From the NCBI GenBank assembly GCA_004297335.1, contig SCUD01000058.1:23092-87091 (forward strand): a stretch of DNA of 64,000 nucleotides, in the 5' to 3' direction. This document shows, piece after piece, positions 43,174 through 53,295 of this stretch. The notes below the pieces were generated by a model. The model worked only from the letters and a program-made list of their open reading frames with translations, made no database searches and was not told where the DNA came from. Source of the DNA: Gammaproteobacteria bacterium (GTDB lineage: Bacteria > Pseudomonadota > Gammaproteobacteria > Steroidobacterales > Steroidobacteraceae). The translations under genes and the position numbers were made by a program. Each line of letters opens with the position of its first letter. Position 1 is the stretch's first letter.

Positions 43174-44484
43174 TCAGGCCGGTTCGAACATTGCGATCGA
43201 TTCGACGTGCGCGGTATGCGGGAACATGTCCATGATGCCGGCGGCGACGAGACGATACCCATATTGCCCGACCAGCAGGCCCGCGTCGCGGGCCAGCGTG
43301 CCAGGGTGACAGGAAACATAGACGATCCGCCTGGGCCGCGCCGCAGTTGCCGCCGGCAACACCTCGCGCGCGCCAGCCCGCGGCGGATCGAGCAGCACCA
43401 GCTCATGGGGCTCCCGCGCCCAGTCCGCGGCCGCGCCCGCGGCACTGAGGTCCGCCACCTGGAAGCCGGCATTGCTGATGCCATTGCGGTGGGCGTTGGC
43501 GCGTGCCCGCGCCACGAGCCCGGCATCACCCTCGACGCCGCTGACCCGGGCGGCCCGCTGCGCGAGCGGCAGGCTGAAATTGCCCAGCCCGCAGAACAGG
43601 TCGAGCACCCGGTCCTGCGGTCCCGGCGCGAGCAGCTCGAGGGCACGCGCGACCATCGCCTGGTTGACCGCGTCATTGACCTGGACGAAGTCGGTCGGCT
43701 CGAACTCAATGCCGGCGGCCAGACCAGGCAGCTCGTAACGCAGCACTGGTGGATCCGGCGCCAGCGGCCGGACGGTATCGAGGCCGCCGGGCTGCAGCCA
43801 GAAATCGACCCGGTGCAAAGCCGCGAACCCGCGCAGCTGCTCGAAGTCCGCAGGCCCCGGTTCATCGAGCACGCGCAGCACCAGCGCGGTCACGCCGCTG
43901 CCCGCGGCGACCTCGATCTGCGCAATCCGCTCGCGAATGGTGAGCCCGCCGATCAGCTCGGCGAGTGGCTGGATCAGACCGCCGACCGGCTCAACCAGGA
44001 TCTCGCAGCGCTCGAGGTCGGCGAGCAGCGGACTCGCCCGCTCGCGGAACCCGACCAGCACCCGGCCCTTCTTCGCAACATAACGGCAGCCCAGCCGCGC
44101 GCGCCGGCGGTAAGCCCACACCGGCCCGGTCAGCGGCGGCAACCACGTGTCCGGCTGCAGGCCGGCGATGCGTCCGAGAGCGTCCGCGACCTGCCGCTGT
44201 CGACACTCGAGCTGCGCTGCCGGGGCCAGGTGCTGCAGCACGCAGCCCCCACACACACCGAAATGCCGGCAGCGTGGCTCGACCCGGTGCGGCGAGGACT
44301 CCAGCACCTCGACGACCATCGCCTCGTCGTGCTGGCGCCGCCGGCGCACGCGGCGCAGCAGCACCCGCTCCCCAGGCAGCGCACCGTCGACGAACACGGC
44401 CTTGCCGTCGATGCGGGCGATGCCGCGGCCGGCATGGTCGAGATCGTCGATGCCCGCGACTTCCGGCGTTGCGGCCGGTTTCAA
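43174..44484 (-). CDS. rlmD: 23S rRNA (uracil(1939)-C(5))-methyltransferase RlmD
   Basis: TRAM region, Fe-S motif CRHFGVCGGCVLQHLAP, VLDLFCGLGNFSLPLA, LVLLDPPRAGA. Confidence 0.94.
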   Translation of the reverse strand: MKPAATPEVAGIDDLDHAGRGIARIDGKAVFVDGALPGERVLLRRVRRRRQHDEAMVVEVLESSPHRVEPRCRHFGVCGGCVLQHLAPAAQLECRQRQVADALGRIAGLQPDTWLPPLTGPVWAYRRRARLGCRYVAKKGRVLVGFRERASPLLADLERCEILVEPVGGLIQPLAELIGGLTIRERIAQIEVAAGSGVTALVLRVLDEPGPADFEQLRGFAALHRVDFWLQPGGLDTVRPLAPDPPVLRYELPGLAAGIEFEPTDFVQVNDAVNQAMVARALELLAPGPQDRVLDLFCGLGNFSLPLAQRAARVSGVEGDAGLVARARANAHRNGISNAGFQVADLSAAGAAADWAREPHELVLLDPPRAGAREVLPAATAARPRRIVYVSCHPGTLARDAGLLVGQYGYRLVAAGIMDMFPHTAHVESIAMFEPA

Positions 44485-45266
44485 GGCGCAGTCCAGGTGG
44501 CCGCGAATGCCTGCCAGTGGGCTTCCGGCCGCGCCTGCAGCCAGCTGCGGACCCGCGCGGTTTCGGCGGCGTAGTCCGCAGCATCCAGGTGCCCGCGGAC
44601 CAGCTCGAAGCGCAGATAGACCAGGTAGGTATTGAGGACGTCGGTCTCGCAGTAGTCACGGATGCCGCCAATGCGGCCCTCGCACCATTCGTCCCAGACG
44701 CGCTCGCCACTCATGCCGAGCTTGCCGGGCAGCCCGAGCAGCGCCGCGGCCCGCTCGAGGCTGGCGCGGCCGCGGCCCTGGTACCCGGACAGCACGTCCA
44801 TCAGGTCGAGGTGCCGGGCATGGAAACGGTTCAGGTAGTTGTTCCAGCGAAAGTCGCGATCGAGGTCGCCGGTGTCCCAGTACACCGGGGCCACGATGCC
44901 GTGCCGCAGCAGCCGGTAATGCAGCACCGGCAGGTCGAAACCGGAACCGTTCCACGAGACCAGGGTCGGAACGACCTTGTCGATGCCGCCGAAGAAACGC
45001 CGCAGCAGCTCGTCCTCCGGGCTGTCCGCGCTGCCGATGCTCCACAGCTGCCACTGGTCGCCGCTGCGCAAGGCGGCGGCAATCGCCACGACCCGGTGCT
45101 GCTCGAAAGACAGGAACTCGCTGCCGGTCTCCTCCACGCGCCGCGCGAACATCGCCGCGGCCACGGCACGGTCATCCGCGTCCGGGAGCCCGAGCAGCCG
45201 GCGACCGAGCTCGACGTCCGGCACGGTCTCGATGTCGAACACCAGGCAGTGAAGCGGTACGCTCAT
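44481..45266 (-). CDS. 3'-5' exonuclease (PolB exonuclease-like family)
   Basis: CLVFDIETVPDVELGRRLLGL; TLVSWNGSGFDLPVLHYRLL; DYCETDVLNTYLVYLRF. Confidence 0.9.
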   Translation of the reverse strand: MSVPLHCLVFDIETVPDVELGRRLLGLPDADDRAVAAAMFARRVEETGSEFLSFEQHRVVAIAAALRSGDQWQLWSIGSADSPEDELLRRFFGGIDKVVPTLVSWNGSGFDLPVLHYRLLRHGIVAPVYWDTGDLDRDFRWNNYLNRFHARHLDLMDVLSGYQGRGRASLERAAALLGLPGKLGMSGERVWDEWCEGRIGGIRDYCETDVLNTYLVYLRFELVRGHLDAADYAAETARVRSWLQARPEAHWQAFAATWTAP

Positions 45267-45646
45267 GGACGCCTCATCAGCACGGCCACCGCGACGACGA
45301 GCCCGGCCTCGTCGGTGAGGCTCAGGTGTCCCTCACCGGCGCCCAGGCCCTCGGCGACGGCGCGGCCGCGCGCCGAGAAAACCACCTCCGGGCGGCCCCA
45401 GGCATTGGCCAGGAAGCCGACGTCGCGGACCCATACGCCATGCGCGAACCCGGTGCCGAGCGCCTTGACGATGGCCTCCTTGGCCGCAAAGCGCATCGCC
45501 AGGAAGCGCGCCGGCCGGCGCGCCGGATCGAACTGCGCGCGCTCCGCCGGCAGCAGCAACCGCTCGACGAAGTGCTCGCCGAAGCGCTCCCAGGTCGCGG
45601 CGATCCGCTCGATCCGCACGATATCGGTACCGATGCCGAAGATCAT
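45263..45646 (-). CDS. acpS: Holo-[acyl-carrier-protein] synthase
   Basis: [52 protein letters not shown]. Confidence 0.96.
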   Translation of the reverse strand: MIFGIGTDIVRIERIAATWERFGEHFVERLLLPAERAQFDPARRPARFLAMRFAAKEAIVKALGTGFAHGVWVRDVGFLANAWGRPEVVFSARGRAVAEGLGAGEGHLSLTDEAGLVVAVAVLMRRP

Positions 45647-46380
45647 GCCGGGCGGGCTGCGCGCATCAGTCGCTTCATCTCCGCGACCGCCGCTGCCAGC
45701 CCCGTGAACAGCGCGCGGGCGACGATCGCGTGACCGATGTTGAGTTCGACGATCTCGGGTATGGCGGCGACCGGCTGCACGTTGTGGTAATCGAGCCCAT
45801 GGCCCGCGTGGACGATGAGCCCGCAGGCCGCGGCCTGGCGCGCGGCCACGGCCAGCCGCCCGAGCTCGCTCGCCTGGCGCGCCCCGCGAGCCTCTGCATA
45901 CGCTCCCGTGTGCAGCTCGATGGCGCGCGCTCCCGCGCGGAGCGCGGCCTCGACCTGCGCTGGCTCGGGATCGATGAACAGCGCCACGCGGACGCCGGCC
46001 GCCGCGAGCCGGGTGCAGGCGGCCGCAATCGCGGCTGGCTGGCTCGCGACATCGAGCCCGCCCTCGGTAGTCAGTTCCTCGCGCCGCTCGGGCACGAGGC
46101 AGGCGTCCTCCGGCTGGATCCGCACCGCGATGTCGAGCATCGGTGCCGTCGCGGCCAGTTCGAGATTCATGTGGGTCTGCAGGGCGCCGCGGAATGCCTC
46201 GACGTCGCGGTCCTGGATGTGGCGGCGGTCCTCGCGCAGGTGCAGCGTGATGCTGTCGGCGCCCGCCTGCTCCGCCAGCAGCGCCGCCAGCAGCGGGTCC
46301 GGCGAGCGGCCACCGCGCGCCTGCCGCAGCGTGGCGACATGATCGATGTTGACGCCCAGTTGTATCGGGATCGCGCTCAA
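45643..46380 (-). CDS. pdxJ: Pyridoxine 5'-phosphate synthase (TTG start proposed)
   Basis: [65 protein letters not shown]. Confidence 0.95.
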   Translation of the reverse strand: MSAIPIQLGVNIDHVATLRQARGGRSPDPLLAALLAEQAGADSITLHLREDRRHIQDRDVEAFRGALQTHMNLELAATAPMLDIAVRIQPEDACLVPERREELTTEGGLDVASQPAAIAAACTRLAAAGVRVALFIDPEPAQVEAALRAGARAIELHTGAYAEARGARQASELGRLAVAARQAAACGLIVHAGHGLDYHNVQPVAAIPEIVELNIGHAIVARALFTGLAAAVAEMKRLMRAARPA

Positions 46381-47108
46381 GTGCTTCGCTCCAGCCGGCT
46401 CAGTGCCAGCATCACTTCGCGGCTGTGCAGGCCGCGTCCATCCAGGCAATGACCGAGCGCTGCGCGCAGCACGCGCCGCGCCGCGGCCAGCGCACGCTCG
46501 TCGTCGAGCGCTCCGGTCGCCACCGCGAGCAGGTCCCGTCCCGGCAACGCCGTCGCGCCCGGCACTTCGTCCCGGACCGCGAGCAGGCCCTGCCCCGGTC
46601 GGAAATGATAGTACCGATCGGGATCGAGTGGCGTGCCGCTGTCGGCCTCATGCGTGAGCGCGAGCCCATAGCCAAGTTCCTCGAGCAGCAGCAGCTCGAA
46701 AATCCGCAGCGCCCGCGCCGGCGCCTCCGCCGCCAGCGTGGCAAGCGCCGCGGCGTATCCATCGAACACGCGATCATGCCGTTCCTCGCGCGGCAGCAGC
46801 CGCAGCAGCAGCTCGTTGAGATAGAAGCCGCTCATCAGCCGGTCCGACGGCAGGGTCGTCCAGGTCCCGGCGATCTCGGCGCCGGTCAGCGTGCCGCCGT
46901 CCGCCCGCCCGCTCCAGGACACCAGCAGCGGCAGGAAGGGCTGCAGCAACCCGCGCAGCCGCGATTCCGGCCGCCGCACGCCGCGCGCGAACAGCGTGAC
47001 CCGCCCGTGCCCGCGGGTCACGAACTCGAGGATTCGTCCGGCGTCGCTCCACGGGCGATGGTGCAGCAGCCAGGCTGGCTCGTGCAGTACCCGCCGCGGC
47101 GCGCTCAC
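46377..47108 (-). CDS. recO: DNA repair protein RecO (GTG start proposed)
   Basis: [61 protein letters not shown]; upstream of pdxJ-acpS as in many Gammaproteobacteria. Confidence 0.9.
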   Translation of the reverse strand: MSAPRRVLHEPAWLLHHRPWSDAGRILEFVTRGHGRVTLFARGVRRPESRLRGLLQPFLPLLVSWSGRADGGTLTGAEIAGTWTTLPSDRLMSGFYLNELLLRLLPREERHDRVFDGYAAALATLAAEAPARALRIFELLLLEELGYGLALTHEADSGTPLDPDRYYHFRPGQGLLAVRDEVPGATALPGRDLLAVATGALDDERALAAARRVLRAALGHCLDGRGLHSREVMLALSRLERST

Positions 47109-47890
47109 CCGTCGATCCCGGCGGACAGCGCCGCCAGCAATGCCGCGCTGTACGGATGCTGCGGCGCCCGCAGCAGTGACGCGGTCGGCGCCGTCTCGAC
47201 GATCCGCCCGCCCTGCATCACCGCGATGCGGCTTGCGAGCGCGGCGGCGACGCCGAGGTCGTGGGTGACCAGCAGCAGGGCCATGCCGAGATCCTGGCGC
47301 AATTCCTCGAGCAATGCGATCACGCCAGCCTGCACGGTCGGATCCAGTGCCGTCGTCGGCTCGTCCGCAAACAGCAGGCGCGGCCTGGCCATCAGCGCCG
47401 CGGCGATCGCCACGCGCTGGCGCATGCCACCGGAAAGTTCGTGCGGATAATGTCGCAGGTGGCGGCCGGCATCCGGCAGCCGGACGCGCTCGAGCATCCG
47501 CGCCGCCTCCGCGCGCGCGCGCGCGCGCGGGCAACCGCGGGTCGCGACTGCGACCTCCGCCAGCAGTTCACCGATGCGGCGATGCGGGGTCAGGCTGCCA
47601 GTCGCATCCTGGAAGATCATGCCGATGCCGCTGCCGCGCACGCCGGCCGCCGCGCCGCCGGGCCCCAGCAGCTCGCGTCCGGCGAAGCGCGCCGAGCCGG
47701 TGGCGGCGCCGCCCGCCGCCAGCAGGCCGGTACAGGCGAGCAGCAGCTGGCTCTTGCCGGACCCGGACGCGCCGACCAGCGCCACGCACTCGCCCTCCGC
47801 AACGTCCAGGTCCACGCCGTCCACGGCCGGCACGGCATCCCGCATCCCGGCGAAGCGGACCGCGAGATTCCGGACCGTGAGCAGCGCCAT
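47105..47890 (-). CDS. Peptide/nickel-type ABC transporter ATP-binding protein (DppD/OppD-like)
   Basis: VDLDVAEGECVALVGASGSGKSQLLLACTGLL; MIFQDATGSLTPHRRIGELLAE; LSGGMRQRVAIAAALMARPRLLFADEPTTALD; APQHPYSAALL. Confidence 0.92.
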   Translation of the reverse strand: MALLTVRNLAVRFAGMRDAVPAVDGVDLDVAEGECVALVGASGSGKSQLLLACTGLLAAGGAATGSARFAGRELLGPGGAAAGVRGSGIGMIFQDATGSLTPHRRIGELLAEVAVATRGCPRARARAEAARMLERVRLPDAGRHLRHYPHELSGGMRQRVAIAAALMARPRLLFADEPTTALDPTVQAGVIALLEELRQDLGMALLLVTHDLGVAAALASRIAVMQGGRIVETAPTASLLRAPQHPYSAALLAALSAGIDG

Positions 47891-47891
47891 G

Positions 47892-48743
47892 TCAGGAGTC
47901 CTGCGGATCGAGCGCGTCGCGCAGGCCATCGCCGACGAAATTGCAGCAGAACACTAGCAGCACCAGGCAGCCGCCGGGCACGATGAGCAGCCACGGTGCC
48001 GTCTCCATCTCGGCTGCACCGTCGGCGATCAGGTTGCCGAGGCTCGCCAGTGGCTGCTGGATCCCGATGCCGAGGAAGCTCAGGAAGCTCTCCACCAGGA
48101 TCACCTGCGGTATCAGCAGCGTCGCATAGACGATCACCGGCCCGAGCAGGTTGGGAACGATGTGGCGGGCGATGATCCGCGCGGTGGTCGCGCCGCCGAC
48201 CACCGCGGCCGCGACGAACTCGCGCTCCCGCAGCACGAGCGCCTGGCCGCGCACGATACGGGCCGTGGTCAGCCAGCCGAAGGCCGCGATCGCGACCAGC
48301 AGCGTTGCGGGGCTGCGGCCGAGGGCCACCGTCACGATGATCACGAAGAAGACCTGTGGCAGCGCATAGAGCACGTCGACGATCCGCATCATCACCGCGT
48401 CAGTGCGTCCGCGCAGATAGCCGGCGACCGCGCCCCAGGTCACGCCGAGCAGCAGGCTGACGAGCGTAGCCGCCAGCGCGATCGCCAGCGACACCCGCAG
48501 GCCATGCAGTGTGCGCACCAGCAGGTCACGACCGAGCCGGTCGGTGCCGAGCCAGTGCCCCGGAGCCGCGAACGGTGCCGCCGCCACATGCTCCCAGTCG
48601 AGCTGCACCTGGTCGTGCCCGAGCAGCGCGGGCCCCACTGCGGCGAGGATCCCGAGCAGCAGCAGCAGCGCGAGACAGCCCATCGCCAGGCGGTTGGTGG
48701 CGAAGCGCCGCAGCGCGGCCCGGCCAGGCCCTGGATCAGTCAC
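47892..48743 (-). CDS. Peptide-type ABC transporter permease (DppC/OppC-like)
   Basis: HWLGTDRLGRDLLVRTLHGLRVSLAIALAATLVSLLLGVTWGAVAGYLRGRTD; IVPNLLGPVIVYATLLIPQVILVESFLSFLGIG; GTG start. Confidence 0.92.
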   Translation of the reverse strand: MTDPGPGRAALRRFATNRLAMGCLALLLLLGILAAVGPALLGHDQVQLDWEHVAAAPFAAPGHWLGTDRLGRDLLVRTLHGLRVSLAIALAATLVSLLLGVTWGAVAGYLRGRTDAVMMRIVDVLYALPQVFFVIIVTVALGRSPATLLVAIAAFGWLTTARIVRGQALVLREREFVAAAVVGGATTARIIARHIVPNLLGPVIVYATLLIPQVILVESFLSFLGIGIQQPLASLGNLIADGAAEMETAPWLLIVPGGCLVLLVFCCNFVGDGLRDALDPQDS

Positions 48744-49681
48744 CGCGCCCCCCGGCGGATGCGCGGATCGAGCCAGGTACAAGCCAGGTCGGCCGCCAGA
48801 TTGAGGGTGATCATCAACGCCGCGTAGACGATCACCATGCCCATCACCAGCGTGTAGTCGCGATTCAGCGCGCCCTCGACCAGGTATCGACCCATGCCGG
48901 GCAGCCCGAACAGGGTCTCGACGACGAGAGATCCGGACAGGAGCGCCGCGATCGCCGGACCGAGATAGCTGACCACCGGCACCAGCGCAGCGGGCAGCGC
49001 GTGCGCCAGCACGATGCGGCGTTCCGGCAGGCCTCGGGCCCGCGCGGCACGGATCCAGGGCGCACGCAATACTTCGAGCAGACTGCCCCGGCAGAGTCGG
49101 GAGAGCTGGGCGGCGACCGGCAGCGCGAGCGCCACGACCGGCAGGATCAGGTCGCGGTAACGTCCGGACTCCCAGCCCGCGACCGGCAGCCAGCCGAGGC
49201 GGATCCCGAACCCGAGCACGAGCAGCGGGGCAATGACGAAGACCGGTACTGCGATCCCCGCCGCTGCCACCGCCATGATGGCGCGGTCCGGCCAGCGATC
49301 CCGGCGCAATGCGGCCCACGCCCCTGCCGGCAGCCCGACCAGCAGCGCGACGAGCAAGGCCGAGCCACCGAGCACGAGACTCACCGGCAGGCCGCCCCGG
49401 ATCAGTTCGGTGACCGTGAAGTCGCGAAATTTGAACGAGGGGCCGAAATCACCGCGCGCCAGCCCGGCCAGGTAGCGTCCGAACTGCACTGGCAGCGGCC
49501 GGTCCAGTCCATACGCCGCCTCGAGGTTGGCGCGAATTTCCGCTGGCAGCGCCTGCTCCTCGTCGAAGGGGCCACCCGGGGCCAGGCGCGTCATCAGGAA
49601 GGCAATCGCGATGATGGCCGCCAGCGTCGGGATCGCCCCCAGCAGGCGCCGCAGCAACAGCGCCGTCATCGCCCGGGGCAC
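48740..49681 (-). CDS. Peptide-type ABC transporter permease (DppB/OppB-like)
   Basis: LLLRRLLGAIPTLAAIIAIAFLMTRLAPGGPFDEE; ALVPVVSYLGPAIAALLSGSLVVETLFGLPGMGRYLVEGALNRDYTLVMG. Confidence 0.93.
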   Translation of the reverse strand: MPRAMTALLLRRLLGAIPTLAAIIAIAFLMTRLAPGGPFDEEQALPAEIRANLEAAYGLDRPLPVQFGRYLAGLARGDFGPSFKFRDFTVTELIRGGLPVSLVLGGSALLVALLVGLPAGAWAALRRDRWPDRAIMAVAAAGIAVPVFVIAPLLVLGFGIRLGWLPVAGWESGRYRDLILPVVALALPVAAQLSRLCRGSLLEVLRAPWIRAARARGLPERRIVLAHALPAALVPVVSYLGPAIAALLSGSLVVETLFGLPGMGRYLVEGALNRDYTLVMGMVIVYAALMITLNLAADLACTWLDPRIRRGAR

Positions 49682-49844
49682 TCTTGGGTGAAATCACGGG
49701 GAAAACCATCCATAACGGCACAACTATAAGCTGAATCACTGCCCCGGCCACGACCCCGTCCGCGACTGCGAATGGATGGCGAGTTTCGCTGCCGCAGATG
49801 GTAGGATGCGCGCTTTCCGCCAGCCATGAGGGACATTGGGGCGC

Positions 49845-50597
49845 ATGCGCAAGGTACTGGTCGGCATCAAGCGGGTCATCGATTACAACGTGCGGGTCCG
49901 GGTACGCCCGGACGGCAGCGGGGTCGTGACCGACGGCGTCAAGATGAGCATCAATCCCTTCGACGAGATCGCGCTCGAGGAGGCGCTGCGCATCCGCGAG
50001 CGTGGTGCCGCGGATGAGGTCATCGCCGCCAGCATCGGCCCGGATGACGCCCAGCAGCAGCTGCGCACAGCGCTCGCGATGGGGGCCGACCGGGCCATCC
50101 TGGTGCGCGCCGACGGCGCCATCCCGTCGATGATCGCGGCGCGTGCGCTGCACGCGCTGGTCGAGCGGGAACAACCCCTGTTCGTGATCCTCGGCAAGCA
50201 GGCCATCGACGACGACAGCGGCCAGACCGGGCAATTGCTGGCCGGACTGTGGGACCGGCCGCAGGCGACGTTTGCGTCGAAGATCGAGCTCGAAGGCAAC
50301 AGTGCCCGCGTCACGCGCGAAGTCGATGCCGGGCTCGAGGTGATCGAGGTCGACCTGCCGGCGGTCTTCACGACGGACCTGCGCCTCAACGAACCGCGCT
50401 ACGTCAAGCTGCCCGATATCATGAAGGCGAAGAAGAAGCCCCTCGACGTGACCGACCTGGCTGCGCTCGGCGTCACTGCCGCCGCGCAGCTGCGCGTGGT
50501 CCGGCTGGATCCGCCGGCTCAGCGCCAGAAGGGGGTCGTCGTCAAGGATGCGGCCGAACTGGTCGCCGCGCTGAGGCAGAAGGGACTGTTGCAATGA
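49845..50597 (+). CDS. etfB: Electron transfer flavoprotein subunit beta
   Basis: MRKVLVGIKRVIDYNVRVRVRPDGSGVVTDGVKMSINPFDEIALEEALRIRE; GKQAIDDDSGQTGQLLAGL. Confidence 0.96.
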   Translation: MRKVLVGIKRVIDYNVRVRVRPDGSGVVTDGVKMSINPFDEIALEEALRIRERGAADEVIAASIGPDDAQQQLRTALAMGADRAILVRADGAIPSMIAARALHALVEREQPLFVILGKQAIDDDSGQTGQLLAGLWDRPQATFASKIELEGNSARVTREVDAGLEVIEVDLPAVFTTDLRLNEPRYVKLPDIMKAKKKPLDVTDLAALGVTAAAQLRVVRLDPPAQRQKGVVVKDAAELVAALRQKGLLQ

Positions 50598-51532
50598 ATC
50601 AGGTACTGGTCGTCGCCGAGCACTCGGGCGGCAAGCTGAATCTGGCCATCGCCAAGTGCGTGAGCTGCGCCGCCGCAGTTCCGGATGCCGAGGTGGTGGT
50701 ACTGGTGCTCGCCGCGGATGGCAGCGCCGTCGCGGCGCAGGCCGCCGCCATCACCGGCGTGAAACGCGTTCTGCTCGCAGAGCATCCCGCCAGCGAGCCG
50801 GCGCTCGCCGCGGTGCTCGCGCCGCAGGTCGCGAAGCTTGCGGCCGATGCCAGCCATGTCTTCGGCCCCTCGACCACCTTCGGCAAGGACCTGATGCCGC
50901 GCGTCGCGGCGCTGCTCGATGCCCAGCAGATCAGCGACGTCATGGCGGTCGAGACCGCCAACCGCTTTCGCCGCCCCTGCTATGCCGGCAACGCGATCGC
51001 CACGGTCGAGGTCGACGCCGGGTGCCGGGTCGTTGCGACGGTACGGGTGGCGTCCTGGCAGGCGGCCGGTTCCGGCGGCAGCGCGCCGATCGAGCGGATC
51101 TCCGTCGATACGCCTCTGCCGACGCATACGCGATTCGTGTCGGTGTCGGCCGGCCGCAGCGACCGGCCGGACCTGCAGACGGCCGCACGGGTCGTATCCG
51201 GTGGCCGCGCACTCGGCAGCGCCGACAACTTCGCCCTGATCCAGCGCTTCGCGGACCGCATTGGCGCCGCCGTTGGTGCCTCGCGGGCCGCAGTCGATGC
51301 GGGTTATGCTCCGAACGAGCTGCAGGTCGGGCAGACTGGCAAGATCATCGCGCCGGAACTGTACATCGCGGTCGGCATCAGTGGCGCGATCCAGCACCTG
51401 ACGGGCATCAAGGACGCACGCACGATCGTCGCGATCAACAAGGATCCGGAGGCGCCGATCTTCGAGGTCGCCGATCTCGGGCTGGTCGGCGACCTGTTCA
51501 AGCTCGTCCCGGAGATCGAGAGCCAGCTGTAA
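50594..51532 (+). CDS. etfA: Electron transfer flavoprotein subunit alpha
   Basis: [96 protein letters not shown]. Confidence 0.96.
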   Translation: MNQVLVVAEHSGGKLNLAIAKCVSCAAAVPDAEVVVLVLAADGSAVAAQAAAITGVKRVLLAEHPASEPALAAVLAPQVAKLAADASHVFGPSTTFGKDLMPRVAALLDAQQISDVMAVETANRFRRPCYAGNAIATVEVDAGCRVVATVRVASWQAAGSGGSAPIERISVDTPLPTHTRFVSVSAGRSDRPDLQTAARVVSGGRALGSADNFALIQRFADRIGAAVGASRAAVDAGYAPNELQVGQTGKIIAPELYIAVGISGAIQHLTGIKDARTIVAINKDPEAPIFEVADLGLVGDLFKLVPEIESQL

Positions 51533-51541
51533 CGCCGGCTC

Positions 51542-52033
51542 CTACGAGCTGGCGAGCTTGGCGAGTACGGCCTCCGCACTCGAGACCCCGAACTCGCCCG
51601 GTGGCTCGACCCACAGCGAACGGACGACACCGTCCTCGATGACCATCGCGAAGCGCTGGCTGCGCACGCCCATGCCGAAGCCACGGGCGTCGAGCTCGAG
51701 GCCCAGCGCGCGCGCGTAATCGCCGTTGCCATCAGCGGCCATCACGACGTCTGAGCCGGCACCAGCGGCCTTGCCCCAGGCGTTCATCACGAACACGTCA
51801 TTCACGGCCAGGCAGACGATGCGCCCGACGCCGCGGGCACGCAGCGCCGCGGCCTGCTGGATGTAGCCCGGCAGGTGCTTCGCACTGCAGGTCGGGGTGA
51901 AGGCGCCCGGCACCGAAAAGAGCACGACGCGCCCGGTCCCGAGGAGCTCGGCAGCCGCGACGTTCGCGGGCCCCTCATCGGACATGAGCTTGAGTGTCCC
52001 AGGCGGAATCCGGTCACCGACTTTGATGGTCAT
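51542..52033 (-). CDS. Prx5-type peroxiredoxin (redoxin domain)
   Basis: [54 protein letters not shown]. Confidence 0.93.
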   Translation of the reverse strand: MTIKVGDRIPPGTLKLMSDEGPANVAAAELLGTGRVVLFSVPGAFTPTCSAKHLPGYIQQAAALRARGVGRIVCLAVNDVFVMNAWGKAAGAGSDVVMAADGNGDYARALGLELDARGFGMGVRSQRFAMVIEDGVVRSLWVEPPGEFGVSSAEAVLAKLASS

Positions 52034-52044
52034 GCTTGCTGTCC

Positions 52045-53295
52045 TCAGGTGGCGACCGTGGTCCACAGATCAGCGACGCCCTTCATCTGGGCGTTGGCAG
52101 TACCTGCCGCCTTGAAGGCATCGCGGGCCTCGGTGCCCTTGCGGGTCTCGACCAGGGCAATGCCGAGCAGCATGTGCAGGTCGTCCATGCGCCGCACGCG
52201 GCCCTTGTCCACCCCGCGGCGCGCGGCCTCGGTGACCTTCGGGAAGTTCCGCAGCGTGAAATAGACGGTCGCCAGCCGGGCCTCGGCATCGCCGCTCGCC
52301 ATCGCGATGGCTTCGCGCTCCTGCTGGGGCACTGCCGATTTCAGCTTCTCGACCTGGGCCTTCGCGTCGGCCAGCAGGCGGTTGTTGCGGTCATCGCGCT
52401 TGATCGCACCGCTGCTCATGCCCTTCTCGATCATCGCCACCGCCTCACCGGGGCTCGACAGGTCGAGCGCAGCCTCGGCGTAGTGGATGAAATGATCGCC
52501 GGCGAGCAGGCTGCGGGCAGCCCCGAGCCGGTACAGGTTGATCATCACCACCGCATCGCCCTTGGAGTCCCGCTGGTAGGCATTGACGAGCTGGTCGAAG
52601 ACGCTGGTCTTGGGCGCCACTGCCATCAGGCGGTGCAGCGTCGCCATCCGCCTGGGTTCGTCCTGCAGCTCGAAATACGCCTTGTTCAGCATCTCGAGCA
52701 GCGGCCCGATCGTGCGTGCCGGCTTGCCGGCCTTCTCGGCCGCGGTCACGGCCCGGTCGAGGGTGGTGGCAGCCGCGCGATAGTCGCGCACCTGGAACTG
52801 CGAGTTGCCGAGCAGGATCAGGTCGTCAGCCGTCGACGATCCCGCTGCAGTCGCCAGGCGCTGGAGCGCATCGATGGCGCCACGGTAATCCGACAGCGCG
52901 TAGTGCGACGTGGCCTTCAGGCGCAGCTTTGCCACCAGGTCCCGTCCGCTGACGCGACCGGTGGCGATGCGCTCATCGACGGTCTTGATGACCAGCCGGT
53001 GATCCTTGGTATTGCTCGCCGCCCAGATCAGCAGCTCATTGACGCCCTGTTCCTCCTGCGGCTGCAGCGGCCCGCGCGCCTTGGCTTCCTGCAGCACGCG
53101 GATCGCCTCGCGGAAATCGCCCTTCTTGCCCGCAGCCTGCGCCGCGGCGGCCTTGTCGGCGATCTCCTTGCGCCAGCCACCCGCCTGCTGGTCGGCAACA
53201 GCCACCGCCGGAATCCCGGCCGCGATCACCCCGGCCAGCGGCAGGGCCAGCATCGCCAGCAGCGTACCCGTCCCGAGTCCCGGTATTTTCCACAT
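52045..53295 (-). CDS. Periplasmic TPR-repeat protein, downstream copy
   Basis: Signal-like N-terminus MWKIPGLGTGTLLAMLALPLAGVIAAG; TPR-like repeats; similar in order and motifs to the upstream gene. Confidence 0.78.
   Translation of the reverse strand: MWKIPGLGTGTLLAMLALPLAGVIAAGIPAVAVADQQAGGWRKEIADKAAAAQAAGKKGDFREAIRVLQEAKARGPLQPQEEQGVNELLIWAASNTKDHRLVIKTVDERIATGRVSGRDLVAKLRLKATSHYALSDYRGAIDALQRLATAAGSSTADDLILLGNSQFQVRDYRAAATTLDRAVTAAEKAGKPARTIGPLLEMLNKAYFELQDEPRRMATLHRLMAVAPKTSVFDQLVNAYQRDSKGDAVVMINLYRLGAARSLLAGDHFIHYAEAALDLSSPGEAVAMIEKGMSSGAIKRDDRNNRLLADAKAQVEKLKSAVPQQEREAIAMASGDAEARLATVYFTLRNFPKVTEAARRGVDKGRVRRMDDLHMLLGIALVETRKGTEARDAFKAAGTANAQMKGVADLWTTVAT

Noticed and set aside
47505-47535. 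GC alternating tract (gcgcgcgcgcgcgcg) resembling a Z-DNA or repeat element
   Set aside because: Inside the ABC ATPase CDS, where it encodes RARARAEAAR in frame; explained by coding composition
51520-51570. CCAGCT...AGCTGG inverted repeat between etfA and the peroxiredoxin gene
   Set aside because: Short arms, no T-run, mostly inside coding ends; too weak to call a terminator
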